Assembly: GCF_964340395.1 (NCBI RefSeq)
Contig: NC_135549.1
Span: forward strand, 6,999,001-7,063,000
DNA: 64,000 nucleotides
Direction: 5' to 3'
Source: Glandiceps talaboti
Lineage: Eukaryota; Hemichordata; Enteropneusta; Spengelidae
Part shown: one piece after another, positions 53,106 through 64,000 of the stretch
Layout of the letters: the number at the start of each line of letters is the position of its first letter
How positions within the stretch are numbered: the stretch's first letter is position 1
Made by a program: the position numbers and the translations under genes
Notes under the pieces: model-generated
Seen by the model: the letters and a program-made list of their open reading frames with translations, nothing else
Told to the model about the DNA's origin: nothing
Database searches by the model: none

Positions 53106-54122
53106 ATCTAACTTGTCTAATGCACACTTTGTTTCAGAATATCTACTTTTACATGTAAATTACATTGGGCATTAATTACTGACAGATCTGTGTAAAACCC
53201 TTCCTAACAATGCTAAGTTTTCAGGAGAGTATTAGACACATAGATAAAAAAAAATATATAGAAAAATCAAATTATGTTCTTGTGAAATTTTTATTCCGGG
53301 ATGTCGTATATTTGTTTTAATCTCCACTGATCATGTTATAGTAGACAGGTTAACATAAATTGTCATGAACAGCAAAATGTGAAAGTTGTATGACAAGTAG
53401 AATGAAAGATCAACAGACAAAGTTTATAGCTAAACAAAAGATTGTTGTCAAGACAACAGATGCATGCTGTAAACTTGTTCCCTTGTATTAACCTTTTACA
53501 AAGAATTTCAATTAACATTATAGAATAGAAACAGACAAACTATTTTTTGAAACCTGCCAAACTGTGATATTTATTTATATTATCAGTGCTATTCTTGGAT
53601 TTGTTTAGTATATTTTTGAGTAAATACATTTTCAGTAGTCTGGTCTTTTCAGTATATTTCTATAACATGTCAGACATAGCCAGTAAACATAGCTACTTAA
53701 CTTGATGCTATTTCATGACTAGTATCATCATAAGTGTATATTTTGTATTTCACACTTTGGAAATAAAACTTAGCAAATTCTCCTCTCATTCCTACTCTTA
53801 CAAAAAATCAACGTTTTAGTGTCTTTGCAAATGAAGTTTATATTTCAGATACAATTCCAAGTTGTGTTGATTAAAGATTAATATGCAGACCGTTTGTTGT
53901 GTATTTTATGTAAGTTACTGATTGACTTTGAGTGACTGGTCTGTAACATAGGGATGTCTATGACAAATGTACTTCGAACAGTCATTGCCAATTTGTTGAG
54001 GCTTTGTCTAATAAAACACTATACAATTAATGTTTACTGTGTTTTTAGCACAGCAGAGAATAAGTAGTGCTTTAGGCCATAGCCCCTCTGTTTGTGGGGA
54101 GACTCTCTCACAGTCCTCGGGA

Positions 54123-54287
54123 TCAGCGATCGCTAAAACGGTTGTTTTGTATGTCCCGATATCTACCATATGATTGTACTCGAATATCCTCGTACTGTGC
54201 GCCCTCATCGACTACATAGGGCTGATCATTCGTTGACGTGTTGCTGCGATGGTTGGGGTTATTTGGTGGGAATGTTTTTGAGATGAT
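54123..54287 (-). CDS. Candidate terminal exon of an unknown minus-strand gene
   Basis: From an acceptor-like CTTCATGTAG the minus frame is open for 54 codons to a TGA at 54123. It includes PPNNPNHRSNTSTNDQPYVV and DEGAQYEDIRVQSYGRYRDI. Two tyrosines in acidic settings (QPYVVDE, QYEDI) recall cytoplasmic tails of receptors. No upstream partner exon was found, and no family is recognised. Confidence 0.25.
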   Translation of the reverse strand: MISKTFPPNNPNHRSNTSTNDQPYVVDEGAQYEDIRVQSYGRYRDIQNNRFSDR

Positions 54288-57200
54288 CTACATGAAGAAC
54301 TGTTTATTAAAAGAATATACAAATCATTAATAATAGGCGTATTATTTCTGAATTTTGGTCAAATTTACTCATCGAAACTAGGCAGCACTTCATAGTATTA
54401 CTAAAAGGAACATCCTTTTATAAATAACGGCTTGTATTTCAGTATCAGATGTGTATAACATTGGCGCTAACACAAGCCCTAAGGAAGTTTTGAAACGGCA
54501 GTCTGTCTGTATATCATTGTTTTCAATACAAGTGGATCAACTCAAATGAAACTTAATACACGTGTTTCATATATGAGATAAAGGAAGAACGGGTTAGGTT
54601 TTGGTAACATGAATTTTAATGGCAATTAATTTCAATCTTGCTCCGGTAAGACAGCAATGACAATGCTGCCCTCAGCGGTAGTTGCAATTTCTTTCAGATC
54701 TATCGTCAACTATGGATATAATCGCCGATGTGTGTGTGTTGAAAGCACAGCCGTTTGTGGGCTAATGTTCTATTCAGGGATGGTCATAATCCGAAGTAAA
54801 GGCGTTATTAGGTATTTACGAATACACGAAAAATACTGTCACCAAGTGTTTGCACTTAAAAACGATATCGTGTTACTGGTATGACCACCCCTTTAGAATT
54901 TAGCCCATAAGCGGCTGTGCTTAGAATATACTACTATACACACCTGTAACTCCATGTGAACTCGTCACGGATTTATGCAACATTTACATGTAGACTGGCA
55001 CTAGTTCCTTGGGAGATTTTTGGGTTTCAAGTCTTGTATTCGTCAAATGTTTTGAGTTTGTTATTCAATTTTAGTTTTTCAGGAAAATATCAAACTTTCT
55101 TTCCCCAGTTACTACAAATCAGCAGTGTCCCAAGATTGAACGTACTGTAACGCATTCACCCAAATGGCAACTGTTTCGAAATCACTTATTCAGGTTATCA
55201 TTTCACACAAAAGAAAGAAACCTTTTACACGCATTCAAATAAAGATTGGAAAAGAAAACCATGAGACTTGAACAAGTCTACTATACTGCCAAAGAAATGA
55301 TAACTGTCCGAAAGGAAACTGAAACAGCTGTACACTTCTACTTTTTTGCCGATATGTGACTAAAACATTGGCCTGCAAATGTTTTAGTTGCTTCTGCATT
55401 TGAACATTATTGAAAACGTACCTTGTAAGTCAGTCATTTGAAAACTATATATCAACAAGGTAATGATGGACAAATACCCCCCCCCCCCCCGTCTTAGATT
55501 ATAATACGTACATCCACAGACAGGTAAGTTACTTGTCTGTGATACACCATTCTTCAACTTGTTTACAAATGAGCCTATTTAGAAAGAAACTTTACCCACC
55601 CATGATGGCACGTACTAGACTAGTAGAACAGATGTTAAAGCGACACTAGCAATGCTGGAAAGGGGACCAAGGATGTGCAAAGCATACTTACTGGGGGGGG
55701 GGGGGGGGTTGCAACATTTTTTGAAATTTCGTGTAACCTTTGTTTATGTTTCCCAAGAAAACCTACCGCGTAATTTCAACCAGTATACACGTGTCTATAT
55801 TCGTTTTGCAACACGCCATGGGAAGACGTATGGATAGGTTGTAATAAACAAAAACCAAGGTTTAAATACGTTTCAGAACCAACATCCCAATAAATGGAAA
55901 GCTGACTCACAAAATGTTTTCATGTAATGTTTATTTCCAATTGAATAACTTATTCTTACAAGGTAAGGCATTAATTATCATTAAAAAATCTCAAACCAGA
56001 CTATTCTTTGGCACATATATTTTTACACCATATACAATAGAAGTTTATACAGCACGTACTATCATGTATACCAAGGAGTATTTACAACCGTTACGTACGA
56101 ATTCCATCGTCCTCTGTCAGAAAAAACCTCATCCGTTCTTCTGAATACACCATTCTTAATAGTTATCAGTGAATATTCTTACAACTACGTAAAAACAGCG
56201 CTAAACTGTTTAGCTTATTTATTGCTCAACCGGTTTTGCAGACATTCAAAAGATCTAGAGTTGACGACCCGGAGTGTTCCAGCAATTCTAGATTTATAAT
56301 GACAGTACAACCAGTGTATAGATAGCAAGATTACCCCCCCCCCCCTCCCCGCGCCCATAGATCCTCATAGCAACATGTGCATACACATATGTTACACTTA
56401 CAAGCGTCAGCGTATATAACATTAGTTTGTAAATAGAGAAATGTCAAATACAACAATTTGTAGTTTCCTTACAAACGCTGAAGTGTGATATCAAATGTGT
56501 AGAGAAAGAATAATTATAACTCCGTTTCACCCCGTCCCGTCCCGTCCCGTCTTGCCATGTCCCGTCATACCTTCGTCTTTTTAGATTTTTGATTTTCAAC
56601 ATGATACCAATGTGTTCCCAAAAGATACATTCTGTTGTCGTCCATTTACTCCATTTACCACATTATCATTAATACATCTATATTTGTTTACCTATTTTTG
56701 TAAATGTAGAGTCTTCCCACACCCCCAGCCCCGCTCCCCAGCCCCTCCCAAATTTGAGATAATGTCTGGTATTTGGATATGACATAATATCGAACAAAAA
56801 TGACAACATTTACAGAAAAACGGCATTTCTGTCCTAATGTATTAATCGGGAATAGTTCTGAAATGTTGTAATCTCTGACCCACTATCAGTATACTTGTTA
56901 CTGGGCTTGAGACGTCGTGATAGTAGATTAGGTCTTGAAAATAGCTCGAACAATTAGTCTGGGAAAATAGTAAATCAAAGGTTGCTTTCACGCAACAACT
57001 TTGGTTTGAAATATGGTGCGTTCTGTAATATCACTGTCTGTGTGACAATTAGGTGGGTGTGAAACTCAGTCGATTACACATTATTTCAATCCTGGGCAGC
57101 AAATTGACCGTATTATTTCTGCGCATGCTCTCTTGTCTTTGGTAAGGTGTCTTTGGTAATGAACGTCTCCGTGTGTATAGTTTAAGTTTACTCTCTTACA

Positions 57201-58276
57201 AAAATGAGCTGCTGGTGCATTACATAGAATATTGAAATGACTGGGTTATAACTTAACGACTGCACAATTAATTTCACTGTGAATTGAGGTATTCGGTGAT
57301 CAATGTTATTGCATATTATTACAAAGTTATTTGATTTGGGGTCAATTTCTACCATCCGGCTTTCAGATGAGTGCATTGATTCAACGACAAGCCCCTTACG
57401 CTCATTCGAGAATTAAAATGTAGTTTGAATCCGTGACAAATTGCATCCGAGCCATCGAAATCAAGAACCTAGATTTTAAAAGGTCCCATTCGTCTGTTTG
57501 CATTCAACTTTTAAAATGGTTGGTTGTAATTTACCATTGATAGTTTGGGATGTGTTACACCTGTTCTGCGAATATTTCATTCCAATGGATAGATGATGTG
57601 TCTGGATATTAGTATTTGCTTTATGAATTTTAAATAATACAACGTCGAAAGAACTGAATGAAAAATAGATAAGCCATCATTCCATTAAGTGCTCTCAAAC
57701 CTATCCTGTTACTATGGTAACTGAGTGATGATTGTTGAAGGTTCACACATCAAGATTGATTATTTTTCTGGATGTATATGATTGTAAATGTACAAATGTT
57801 TATACAGCTTGGTGTATGTAAATGCAGTGAGATGTGTTCAGCTTATTAATCTTGTGCAAAACTTCGGACTGCGTTTCCAAATGTTGTCGAACAAAGCCGT
57901 CAAATGTTGTCGAATGGTGACGGTCGGGTTGAATCTTGCAGTAGCACTAGTATAGCTTGCCAGAGGGTGTAGTAGCTTGACTATGGCCTGTTATGAATAC
58001 AGCTAGCGATGGATGACCAGCTTTGATAGCCTTGTACAAGATCATAAGACTGCGTTTCCGATTACTGTCGAACAAAGCCGAAAAGTGACAGTCCGTCCGA
58101 TAGCCCTATGGCCGGCGGCTGTAAACAAGTGAGAGTAGTAACCATCGAAGCATAATCTTTCTTTGCTAGAATCCTTTTTGGGAATGGTCAATTAATTTCT
58201 CCGTCAGGATAAAGTCGTAAATGTTGTAATCAATACACTGTCGTCTCACTGGGACGTGACAAAGTCTGAGTACTTT
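54288..58276. other. Intergenic DNA
   Basis: No exon recognised. It contains G and C runs (55480, 55693, 56333), a CCCGT array (56534-56550) and a ~65-bp duplication around GCGTTTCC...GTCGAACAAAGCCG (57868 and 58052). Confidence 0.5.
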
Positions 58277-58396
58277 TCATAAAGTTCTTTTCCTGTCTTT
58301 GGTATTGCGATTGTCTTTCTGGCTTTCAAGCCGATTATTACGTAATTGCTCTATCCACTTGTTCTTTGCCGATCGGAGCTGAGTCAGCCATGCATT
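58277..58396 (-). CDS. PLEKHG7: PLEKHG7-like terminal exon
   Basis: 120 nt including TGA. Encodes NAWLTQLRSAKNKWIEQLRN (C-terminal PH helix with its conserved Trp) and a short basic tail ending DRKRTL. Acceptor TTTCTTTCAG. No canonical AATAAA was found on the minus strand just downstream. Confidence 0.85.
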   Translation of the reverse strand, partial: NAWLTQLRSAKNKWIEQLRNNRLESQKDNRNTKDRKRTL

Positions 58397-61300
58397 CTGA
58401 AAGAAAACAATGATAAAACCTTTAATTCAAGAATTCATTACAATTAAAGTATTAACGTGTCGGCTCGTTTAAGGTGTTCAATTTAATGATCGCAGTGTGG
58501 AATTCATTTACATGTGATAGGCAGAAACAGCATGTGCATAAATATAAATATCCCTTTGGAATAGTTAATACAATTGGAAAAGTTAAATTGTAAACTTATA
58601 ACAGACAAAGTATTTCCATGCTAAAGTGCTTCGCAAGAATTCATCGGATCGTGTTGAGAGATTGCGTGTACTCACCTTTGCATTCACATTTTCTGTTTGG
58701 AAGGTGAGGACAGCTAAGACTTGTTGATACCGACTGATATGGAGCGCAACAAATGCATTCTTCAATCCATTGGCTTTGAAAATAAACAAAAATAAAGATT
58801 GACATCAACAACACGTACACAGTATATGTGGCGTATTATGAGTGACGAGTGCGCTAGGAGTCATGTTACCCTGATGGTAGGGTCATCTTGTTATCTTTTT
58901 AATTACGTTAATTTTAATAACTGTTTTGGCAACTTGCCAATGACCAATGATATGTGATATAGAGTAGCCAAAGTTGACATGAAAACAATGTGAGAATAAA
59001 TTTGTGTTTGTTATTTATTTGTTTCTTTTGGAAAATTATTGTATTTACTGTAAAGTACAATCGTTCATTCCCCCACTGTTTTGTTCCTCCGATTTCCTCC
59101 ATCAGCTTCTTCTTAATTATTTCTGGTATTCTAATCTGCTTATGACATGACACTTGCTGCCCTCGATTTTCAACATATAGTTGCCGTTAAACATTTGTTG
59201 TAAATTCAGAAATTAGCATGAATTGATACTTACCCTCTTGCGGCTCAACTTCGATGAGTTCCACGCGATCTAGTGGTATAGGCTGTTTGTAAACGGTAAA
59301 GTGAACACCATCTTTCTTGTGTGGAATATTTTGTTGAGTCAAAGACAGCACTGACATACCATCGGACATCGACGATTTCTTCTTTGTCATTTTACGCATC
59401 TTTGTTACAAGGACCATGTCGTTGAAGAGAAATAGATAAACTTCCAGCGATTTTGTGTTTTCAACTGAAACAAAAATACGATAGCAATCATGTTGCTGAG
59501 TTCGCATGCTGCCAAATTTAGCAATGTGGGAGAAATATAAATTGCTTTAGTATATTGACTGGTCTGTCAATCAGAGGTGTCATAATTTACTTATTAACTT
59601 AATATGTCAATCGATTGCCAAAAAAGCATCGCATTCAGTGAAACTCCTTTTCACCTCCATTGGTCTACCAGCGGTCCACTGTTTCTTCATTGAACTTTAA
59701 GCTGATATGCATATATATTAGATGTACAATAAATAATCATGACTATAAATCTAAAGGTAATAAGCTCTTGGGAGATGAAATGAAGGTGAAGGTGGTTTTA
59801 AAATTGATGGTTCTTAGTAATCGCGAGAAATGTTTGTGAAACCATGTAATGACTCCCAACATTTATGACAATACTTCTATTTCTGGAGTGGTGCTCATCC
59901 AGAAATTATCACTATAATAATAATAGATGAATCTTCTCAATTCTGTAAACCGGCGATAAAAAATCACTCAGATTCTTACAAAAATAGAATAAGCGCACAA
60001 TAGACTTACCACTTAAAAGAATTGGTCCTTCGTGGAGAAGAATCCGTTTGGGACTGGCTAAAATATTACAACTTGAAGTTTTGTTCAGTCTGCCCCTCAA
60101 GAACTACAATAGAAAGGACAGTGTTTTAAAAAGAATACTTCGTTTGATTGTATATCTAAGGGTACTCAGACTTTGTATCGCTTGAATTTTGATATCTATT
60201 ATACAAAGAAACACATGCACGGATAATATGAATCAAATCTCACAATATACCCTACAAACGGTGGCCATGCATTTAAGCTTTTTCAAACAGTAACAGATTT
60301 TCTTCTGAATCAATACAGGAATGTAGAATTTGAAAACGTAAAACAAACTGCATCAAATACATCAGGCAATTAAGTTACAATCTGTAATATGTACATGCCC
60401 AACAACAGTTTCTTACCTCTGGTACAAATACTACATGCCCAACAACAGTTTCTTACCTCTGGTACAAATACTTTGGCATCTATGTCTTCAATTGGTGGCC
60501 ATGAAATGAGATGATGTAATTCACGAAGTCTTTCAAAGTTAGCTAACCATTTCACCTTCCCTTCCATTTCACCTATTAAGTGTAAATATCAAAATAGATA
60601 TTACGTCATAAGTCTGGGTTTATCTTCAATGAATATACTAGTAACATTGCCATGCCAACACAGTCATGTGATGTAGTGTGTTGTAGAGTAGATACGTCGT
60701 GAGTCTCAAACAAGTATAAACTCTGGAAGTTACCTTCATATATAATCATACCACAGACAAATAACACGTGTTACTTGTCAGTGTTCATACTAATGAAAGT
60801 TACAACACTTCGTCAACAATTCTGTAAATTGAAGGAAAAAATTCAATGCTGATTGTGCTCTCTCGGAAAGTAAAAAAAGTATCAAAATTGTTACAATTAC
60901 ACTTACGGAGTCCATTTTCAACGGACTGTATCGTTGAAGACAACGCTTTTCGCTCTTCACCCTCATGAGTTTTCTTCCGAACGTTCTTCAACAACAGTGG
61001 AAGTTTAGTAATATGCTGGATGGGCGCCACCATGAGGTCACTTACTTGTAACCTGTTACATCGCGGATCTTGTTCGCACCACTAGCAAAATTAAACGGAA
61101 AATTTTAGATTAGTGCATTTGTTAGAAATCAGTCTTAGGCTGCGGTCAGAATTTACGGTGGGGGCATGCATGAAAAAATTGAGGGTTCAAAGGGGGGCAT
61201 GAAAAAATTGAGGGTTCAAAGGGGGGCATGAAAAAATTGAGGGTTCAAAGGGGGGGGGGCATGAAAATGCTGATGGTCTGAAGGGGGGCGGGGGAAGGGG

Positions 61301-62700
61301 GGGAGGGGCTGCGAAACTTTTTTTGACCAAAATAATTTCTCCCCAGCCACCCCCCCCCCGTACATTCTGACCCCAGCCTTACCATTTCAGTCCGTCGGTG
61401 TCAGTAACCCGAATTACAGGATATTACCACGACACTTGTGCACGGTTTAGAATCCTATCTCTAATTGATTGATATCTCACTTTGAGATAACTATACAGCC
61501 ACACTGTGTGTTCACTTCGGGAAAAAAAACACTTAACGTCGTTTTCAATGTGTATATTTTTCAAATCAGATACAAATCAAGATATACGCGCTATTCAGCA
61601 CTATTGATGGAAATGTGACGTTCGTGTTGGGATACAATCGTCAATATTTTATATAACCCGCTGAGATACTATCAGTGGCAATGAACCTTGTAAGAAGCGA
61701 ATTCGAATAACTTCGTAGTAGTGAAGCTACATAGCTACACACGTAAAGCTATGTACAACGACTATGTTGAATACCTACCTTCAGAAACTCCAAAAAATCG
61801 GGATTTTTCCTGAGATGTTCAAGATAGATGAGAGCACCAGAATAGTTTACACAATAACGTTGATACGCAGGACACTGATGGGTGCCAAACTGAATATAAA
61901 ATAATCATAATAATGGAGATATTGAGACGTTGTTTACTGGTGTATATGCATACTTAGCTACTTGTCTCGTAGTATGACCGATTACAAAAGAAATCAAAAT
62001 CAAACATAACTTTTAATAATGAAAGTACCTTACAAATGTAATAGTGGGTCGGTCACATTTTATTTATAAATCATAATACTTTGGTCGATATGTATTACAG
62101 CGCCATCACTAAAATGACAGTGACACGAAACATGTCTTGCCAAATTCGAAATCTCAAAGATACCTTATTTTTCAAAGTACTTTTAATAATCGTAATTAAA
62201 GCACGCATCCGAAGAATAGCAAGCGTGGTTTTCAATGCAGTTGTAAATTTTGCTGTTGACGTATTTGACACTTAACATAGACAGGAGAATAGTACTAACA
62301 CACAAAAATTGGTAAAATTTGTCTTCACTGTGATCCAGCCCTCAACAATAAAAGCTGAACAATAATATACACAAAGTCTACTTCTACTGAAAACATTAGA
62401 CTCACTAGTCGATATCTGAAACCTAGTGTAGGTTGGATATTTAATAACGCCTAATCAAGATCCATAGTAGAAGGACCAAAACGTCACAATCGTTTCTAAG
62501 TTACTATAATGATTATTGAAACCAATATATTTTCCATCCTGTAGGTTACAAGCGTTAAAATTTCTTTGGACATTTTATCATTTTTATTTTTCACTCACCG
62601 TACTGAATGCTGACACTATTGTTTCCGTCGTCCCAAATTCTTCATTTTTCAACCCATTTGATAGAAGATGTTCGAGAATTTGACAAAATGACACACTGAC
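58277..62700 (-). CDS. PLEKHG7: PLEKHG7-like Rho guanine-nucleotide exchange factor, 3' part (eight exons, 348 residues)
   Basis: Minus-strand exons 62599-62700, 61779-61889, 60907-61081, 60457-60572, 60010-60103, 59234-59464, 58676-58773 and 58277-58396 join in frame to 348 residues and a TGA stop. The first three and start of the fourth encode the C-terminal two thirds of a DH (RhoGEF) domain, with CNRLQVSDLMVAPIQHITK matching the family's CR3 helix. Exon 4 carries the DH-PH linker EGKVKWL...SWPP, which closely recalls vertebrate PLEKHG7. Exons 5-8 form a PH domain (VYLFLFNDMVLVTKM; PIPLDRVELIEV; NAFVALHISRYQQVLAVLTF). DH-PH proteins load GTP onto Rho GTPases at membranes. The protein ends 30-odd residues after the PH domain. 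The first DH helices are not found before 62700, so the gene is 5'-incomplete. All introns are GT-AG. Confidence 0.85.
58676..58773 (-). CDS. PLEKHG7: PLEKHG7-like exon (late PH strands)
   Basis: 98 nt. Encodes ANGLKNAFVALHISRYQQVL and AVLTFQTENVNAK. Acceptor ATTTTCAAAG, donor GTGAGT. Confidence 0.87.
59234..59464 (-). CDS. PLEKHG7: PLEKHG7-like exon (PH domain core)
   Basis: 231 nt. Encodes VENTKSLEVYLFLFNDMVLV then TKMRKMTKKKSSMSDG, with VHFTVYKQPIPLDRVELIEV towards the end. A basic, Ser-rich loop separates the early PH strands. Acceptor TTGTTTCAG, donor GTAAGT. Confidence 0.9.
60010..60103 (-). CDS. PLEKHG7: PLEKHG7-like exon (start of PH domain)
   Basis: 94 nt. Encodes FLRGRLNKTSSCNILASPKR and ILLHEGPILLS plus one base of Val. 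The KRILLHEGPI segment is the first PH strand. Acceptor CTATTGTAG, donor GTAAGT. Confidence 0.87.
60393..60472. repeat. 40-bp perfect tandem duplication across a splice donor
   Basis: The 40-bp unit (60393-60432) is repeated exactly at 60433-60472. It includes the last bases of a PLEKHG7-like exon and its GTAAGA donor (minus strand). Confidence 0.95.
60457..60572 (-). CDS. PLEKHG7: PLEKHG7-like exon (DH-PH linker), duplicated donor
   Basis: 116 nt. Encodes R-EMEGKVKWLANFERLREL, then HHLISWPPIEDIDAKVFVPE. The donor GTAAGA is present twice, 40 bp apart, because of a tandem duplication; the upstream one (exon end 60457) keeps the frame into the next exon. Confidence 0.87.
60907..61081 (-). CDS. 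PLEKHG7: PLEKHG7-like exon (DH CR3)
   Basis: 175 nt. Encodes WCEQDPRCNRLQVSDLMVAP, IQHITKLPLLLKNVRKKTHE and the helix to ENGL, plus one base of Arg. CNRL...L..PIQ..TK.PLLL is the most conserved DH segment, which contacts the GTPase. Donor GTAAGT. Confidence 0.9.
61135..61381. mobile_element. 247-bp inverted-repeat element with an internal 30-bp minisatellite
   Basis: Ends TTAGGCTGCGGTCAGAATTT... and, reversed, TAAGGCTGGGGTCAGAATGT... flank about four copies of GCATGAAAAAATTGAGGGTT plus CAAAGGGGGG. Lies within a PLEKHG7-like intron. Confidence 0.8.
61779..61889 (-). CDS. PLEKHG7: PLEKHG7-like exon (DH domain)
   Basis: 111 nt. Encodes FGTHQCPAYQRYCVNYSGAL and IYLEHLRKNPDFLEFLK: the F..Y..YC.NY motif is typical of DH conserved region 2. 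Acceptor TATATTCAG, donor GTAGGT. Confidence 0.88.
62599..62700 (-). CDS. PLEKHG7: PLEKHG7-like exon (DH domain, first recognised)
   Basis: 102 nt between TTTTTACAG and GTGAGT. Encodes VSVSFCQILEHLLSNGLKNE and then FGTTETIVSAFST, DH helices following the missing CR1 helix. Starts in phase 0, so an upstream exon must exist. Confidence 0.85.
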
Positions 62701-62825
62701 CTGTAAAAAGGGAGATAAAAACACCATTGACACAAGAGTATACTGCTTAAATGTACCATTTTAAAGGCCTATGACATGTCAATGTTCTTGGATTATAGCA
62801 CCTAACCTAACCGTAATCATAACCT

Positions 62826-62889
62826 AACCATACCATACCATACCATACCATACCATACCATACCATACCATACTATACCATACCATACT
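62826..62889. repeat. ATACC pentanucleotide array
   Basis: About 12 ATACC units with one TATACC variant. Confidence 0.95.
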
Positions 62890-62919
62890 ACACTTTTTGT
62901 CATATAACCTTAGCATTTG

Positions 62920-63300
62920 GGTGTTTGAGACACACACAATTCTTGTTCGAAACACACACAATCCTTGTTCGAAACACACACAATCCTGGTCAAAAGGCCT
63001 TAGCATTTGCCGTTTTGTGCAACAATTTACTCTAAAACAGGACACATCAAAAGATGCGTCAGTTCCAGGCGACAAAACAAACACTCCAGTCGAAACCACA
63101 CCAACTTGTGTCTGCATCAACTCTCATTGACGGAACCCTCGATGTCTTCTGTTTTAGAGTAAATTGTTGCAGAAAACAACCAAATGCTAAGGTCTTATGA
63201 CCAGAATTGAGGTGTTCGAAACACACTGAATCCTGGTCATAAGAGTTTAGCATTTGGGCATTTTCTGCAACAATTTACTCTAAAACAGCACATATCAAAG
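62920..63300. repeat. Direct and inverted copies of a ~45-bp unit
   Basis: TAGCATTT...TGCAACAATTTACTCTAAAA is present at about 62999-63040 (+), 63149-63191 (-) and 63248-63288 (+). TTCGAAACACACACAATCCT units surround it at 62937-62992 and 63214-63239. Confidence 0.85.
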
Positions 63301-63632
63301 GGCCGTCAACACGGATTGACAGTTCGGGTAGTCTACAGGACGGGTTTTTCGGTGACCAACACCCCGTACAATTCTGACTCTCCGACGCGTCGCGACGCCC
63401 CAGCAGTGGCAGTCGTTCGATCATGGATTGGTGGGTACCCCGGCTTGTTAGCGAAATTTCATATGTACCCCTTTTCCAGTTAATATTTCAATGAAAAAGA
63501 ACCCCCCCCCCTTTTTTTTTAATATAGTGAATCTGGGAGAAAATCACTTCAAAAACCACATTCTTTCCGAAATCCGGGAAGTTTTACCTTCAACTAGCTC
63601 TGGATTTCTATGCTACGGGGTTTCGACACGTC

Positions 63633-63797
<165 letters not shown>

Positions 63798-63837
63798 GGC
63801 ATCGTACCCATATTCTCGGAGGGTGATCTGATAAAGT

Positions 63838-64000
63838 ATCCCCTTTTTACGATTCCATGGACCTAGATGGCCGAAGAGATGCGAAACATCCATTGGACCG
63901 CGACCAAGAAAATTGTGATATTGCGATTCTGAAGAGTCACTTTCACGGTAGTCATGTTCGCAGACGGTGTACGCGTTTCGCTCAAGGGACGACTTAATCC
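63838..64000 (-). CDS. Candidate coding exon, cut by the window edge
   Basis: The minus frame is open from the window edge through the GA array. Its unique part reads NAYTVCEHDYRESDSSESQY and then DVSHLFGHLGPWNRKKG, acidic and Ser-rich with a coding look. It could be a 5' exon of the PLEKHG7-like gene, ending before the (TC)n tract at an unassigned donor. No homology recognised; the opposite strand has a 40-codon frame here too. Confidence 0.25.

Larger units (their letters stand above)
51522..54122. other. IMPDH 3' UTR and flank
   Basis: AT-rich. It holds the polyadenylation signal, a hairpin at 53023-53105 and a repeat of about 80 bp (TTTCTATAACAT...AAACATAGCTACTTA) at 52598-52680 and 53632-53710. 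No further coding sequence recognised. Confidence 0.6.

Overview
The window is animal nuclear DNA, AT-rich and full of repeats. Genes are split by GT-AG introns of 0.3 to 17 kb, and long microsatellites, minisatellites and short inverted-repeat elements fill the space between exons. The proteins are close to vertebrate ones. I infer a marine invertebrate, perhaps a non-vertebrate deuterostome, but the species cannot be fixed from the sequence alone. I see no bacterial, viral, tRNA or rRNA genes.

Region 1 (1-11.4 kb) has no recognisable gene. It holds two duplicated blocks (A 262-1190 / A' 6344-7200 and B 3611-4457 / B' 7629-8491), at least four copies of another dispersed repeat, a 33-bp minisatellite and several long GA, CAGA and compound microsatellites.

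Region 2 (11.9-51.5 kb) is one complete plus-strand gene for inosine-5'-monophosphate dehydrogenase (IMPDH), the rate-limiting enzyme of guanine nucleotide synthesis. I reconstructed 13 coding exons (15892-51521) that join in frame to exactly 514 codons plus stop, the length of human IMPDH1 and IMPDH2. The catalytic Cys331, the Arg429-Tyr430 dyad and the Tyr12/Arg356 filament contacts all fall at the human positions. Two further observations stand out. An upstream exon (11894-12003) would splice in frame to a site one base before the usual ATG, giving a 37-residue N-terminal extension that resembles the extension of the vertebrate retinal IMPDH1 isoforms. A 24-nt candidate microexon (47482-47505) would add 8 residues to the mobile active-site flap, just after the catalytic dyad. 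Introns 2 (17.2 kb), 8 and 11 carry several families of short inverted-repeat elements, a higher-order minisatellite and an 85-bp near-perfect palindrome.

Region 3 (51.5-58.3 kb) is the IMPDH 3' flank and intergenic DNA, with one weak candidate minus-strand terminal exon at 54123-54287.

Region 4 (58.3-64.0 kb) is the 3' part of a minus-strand Rho guanine-nucleotide exchange factor gene resembling PLEKHG7. Eight exons encode 348 residues covering most of the DH domain and all of the PH domain. The start of the gene lies beyond the recognised exons, probably past the window edge. A 40-bp tandem duplication has copied one splice donor of this gene. The two genes are convergent (tail to tail), about 6.8 kb apart.
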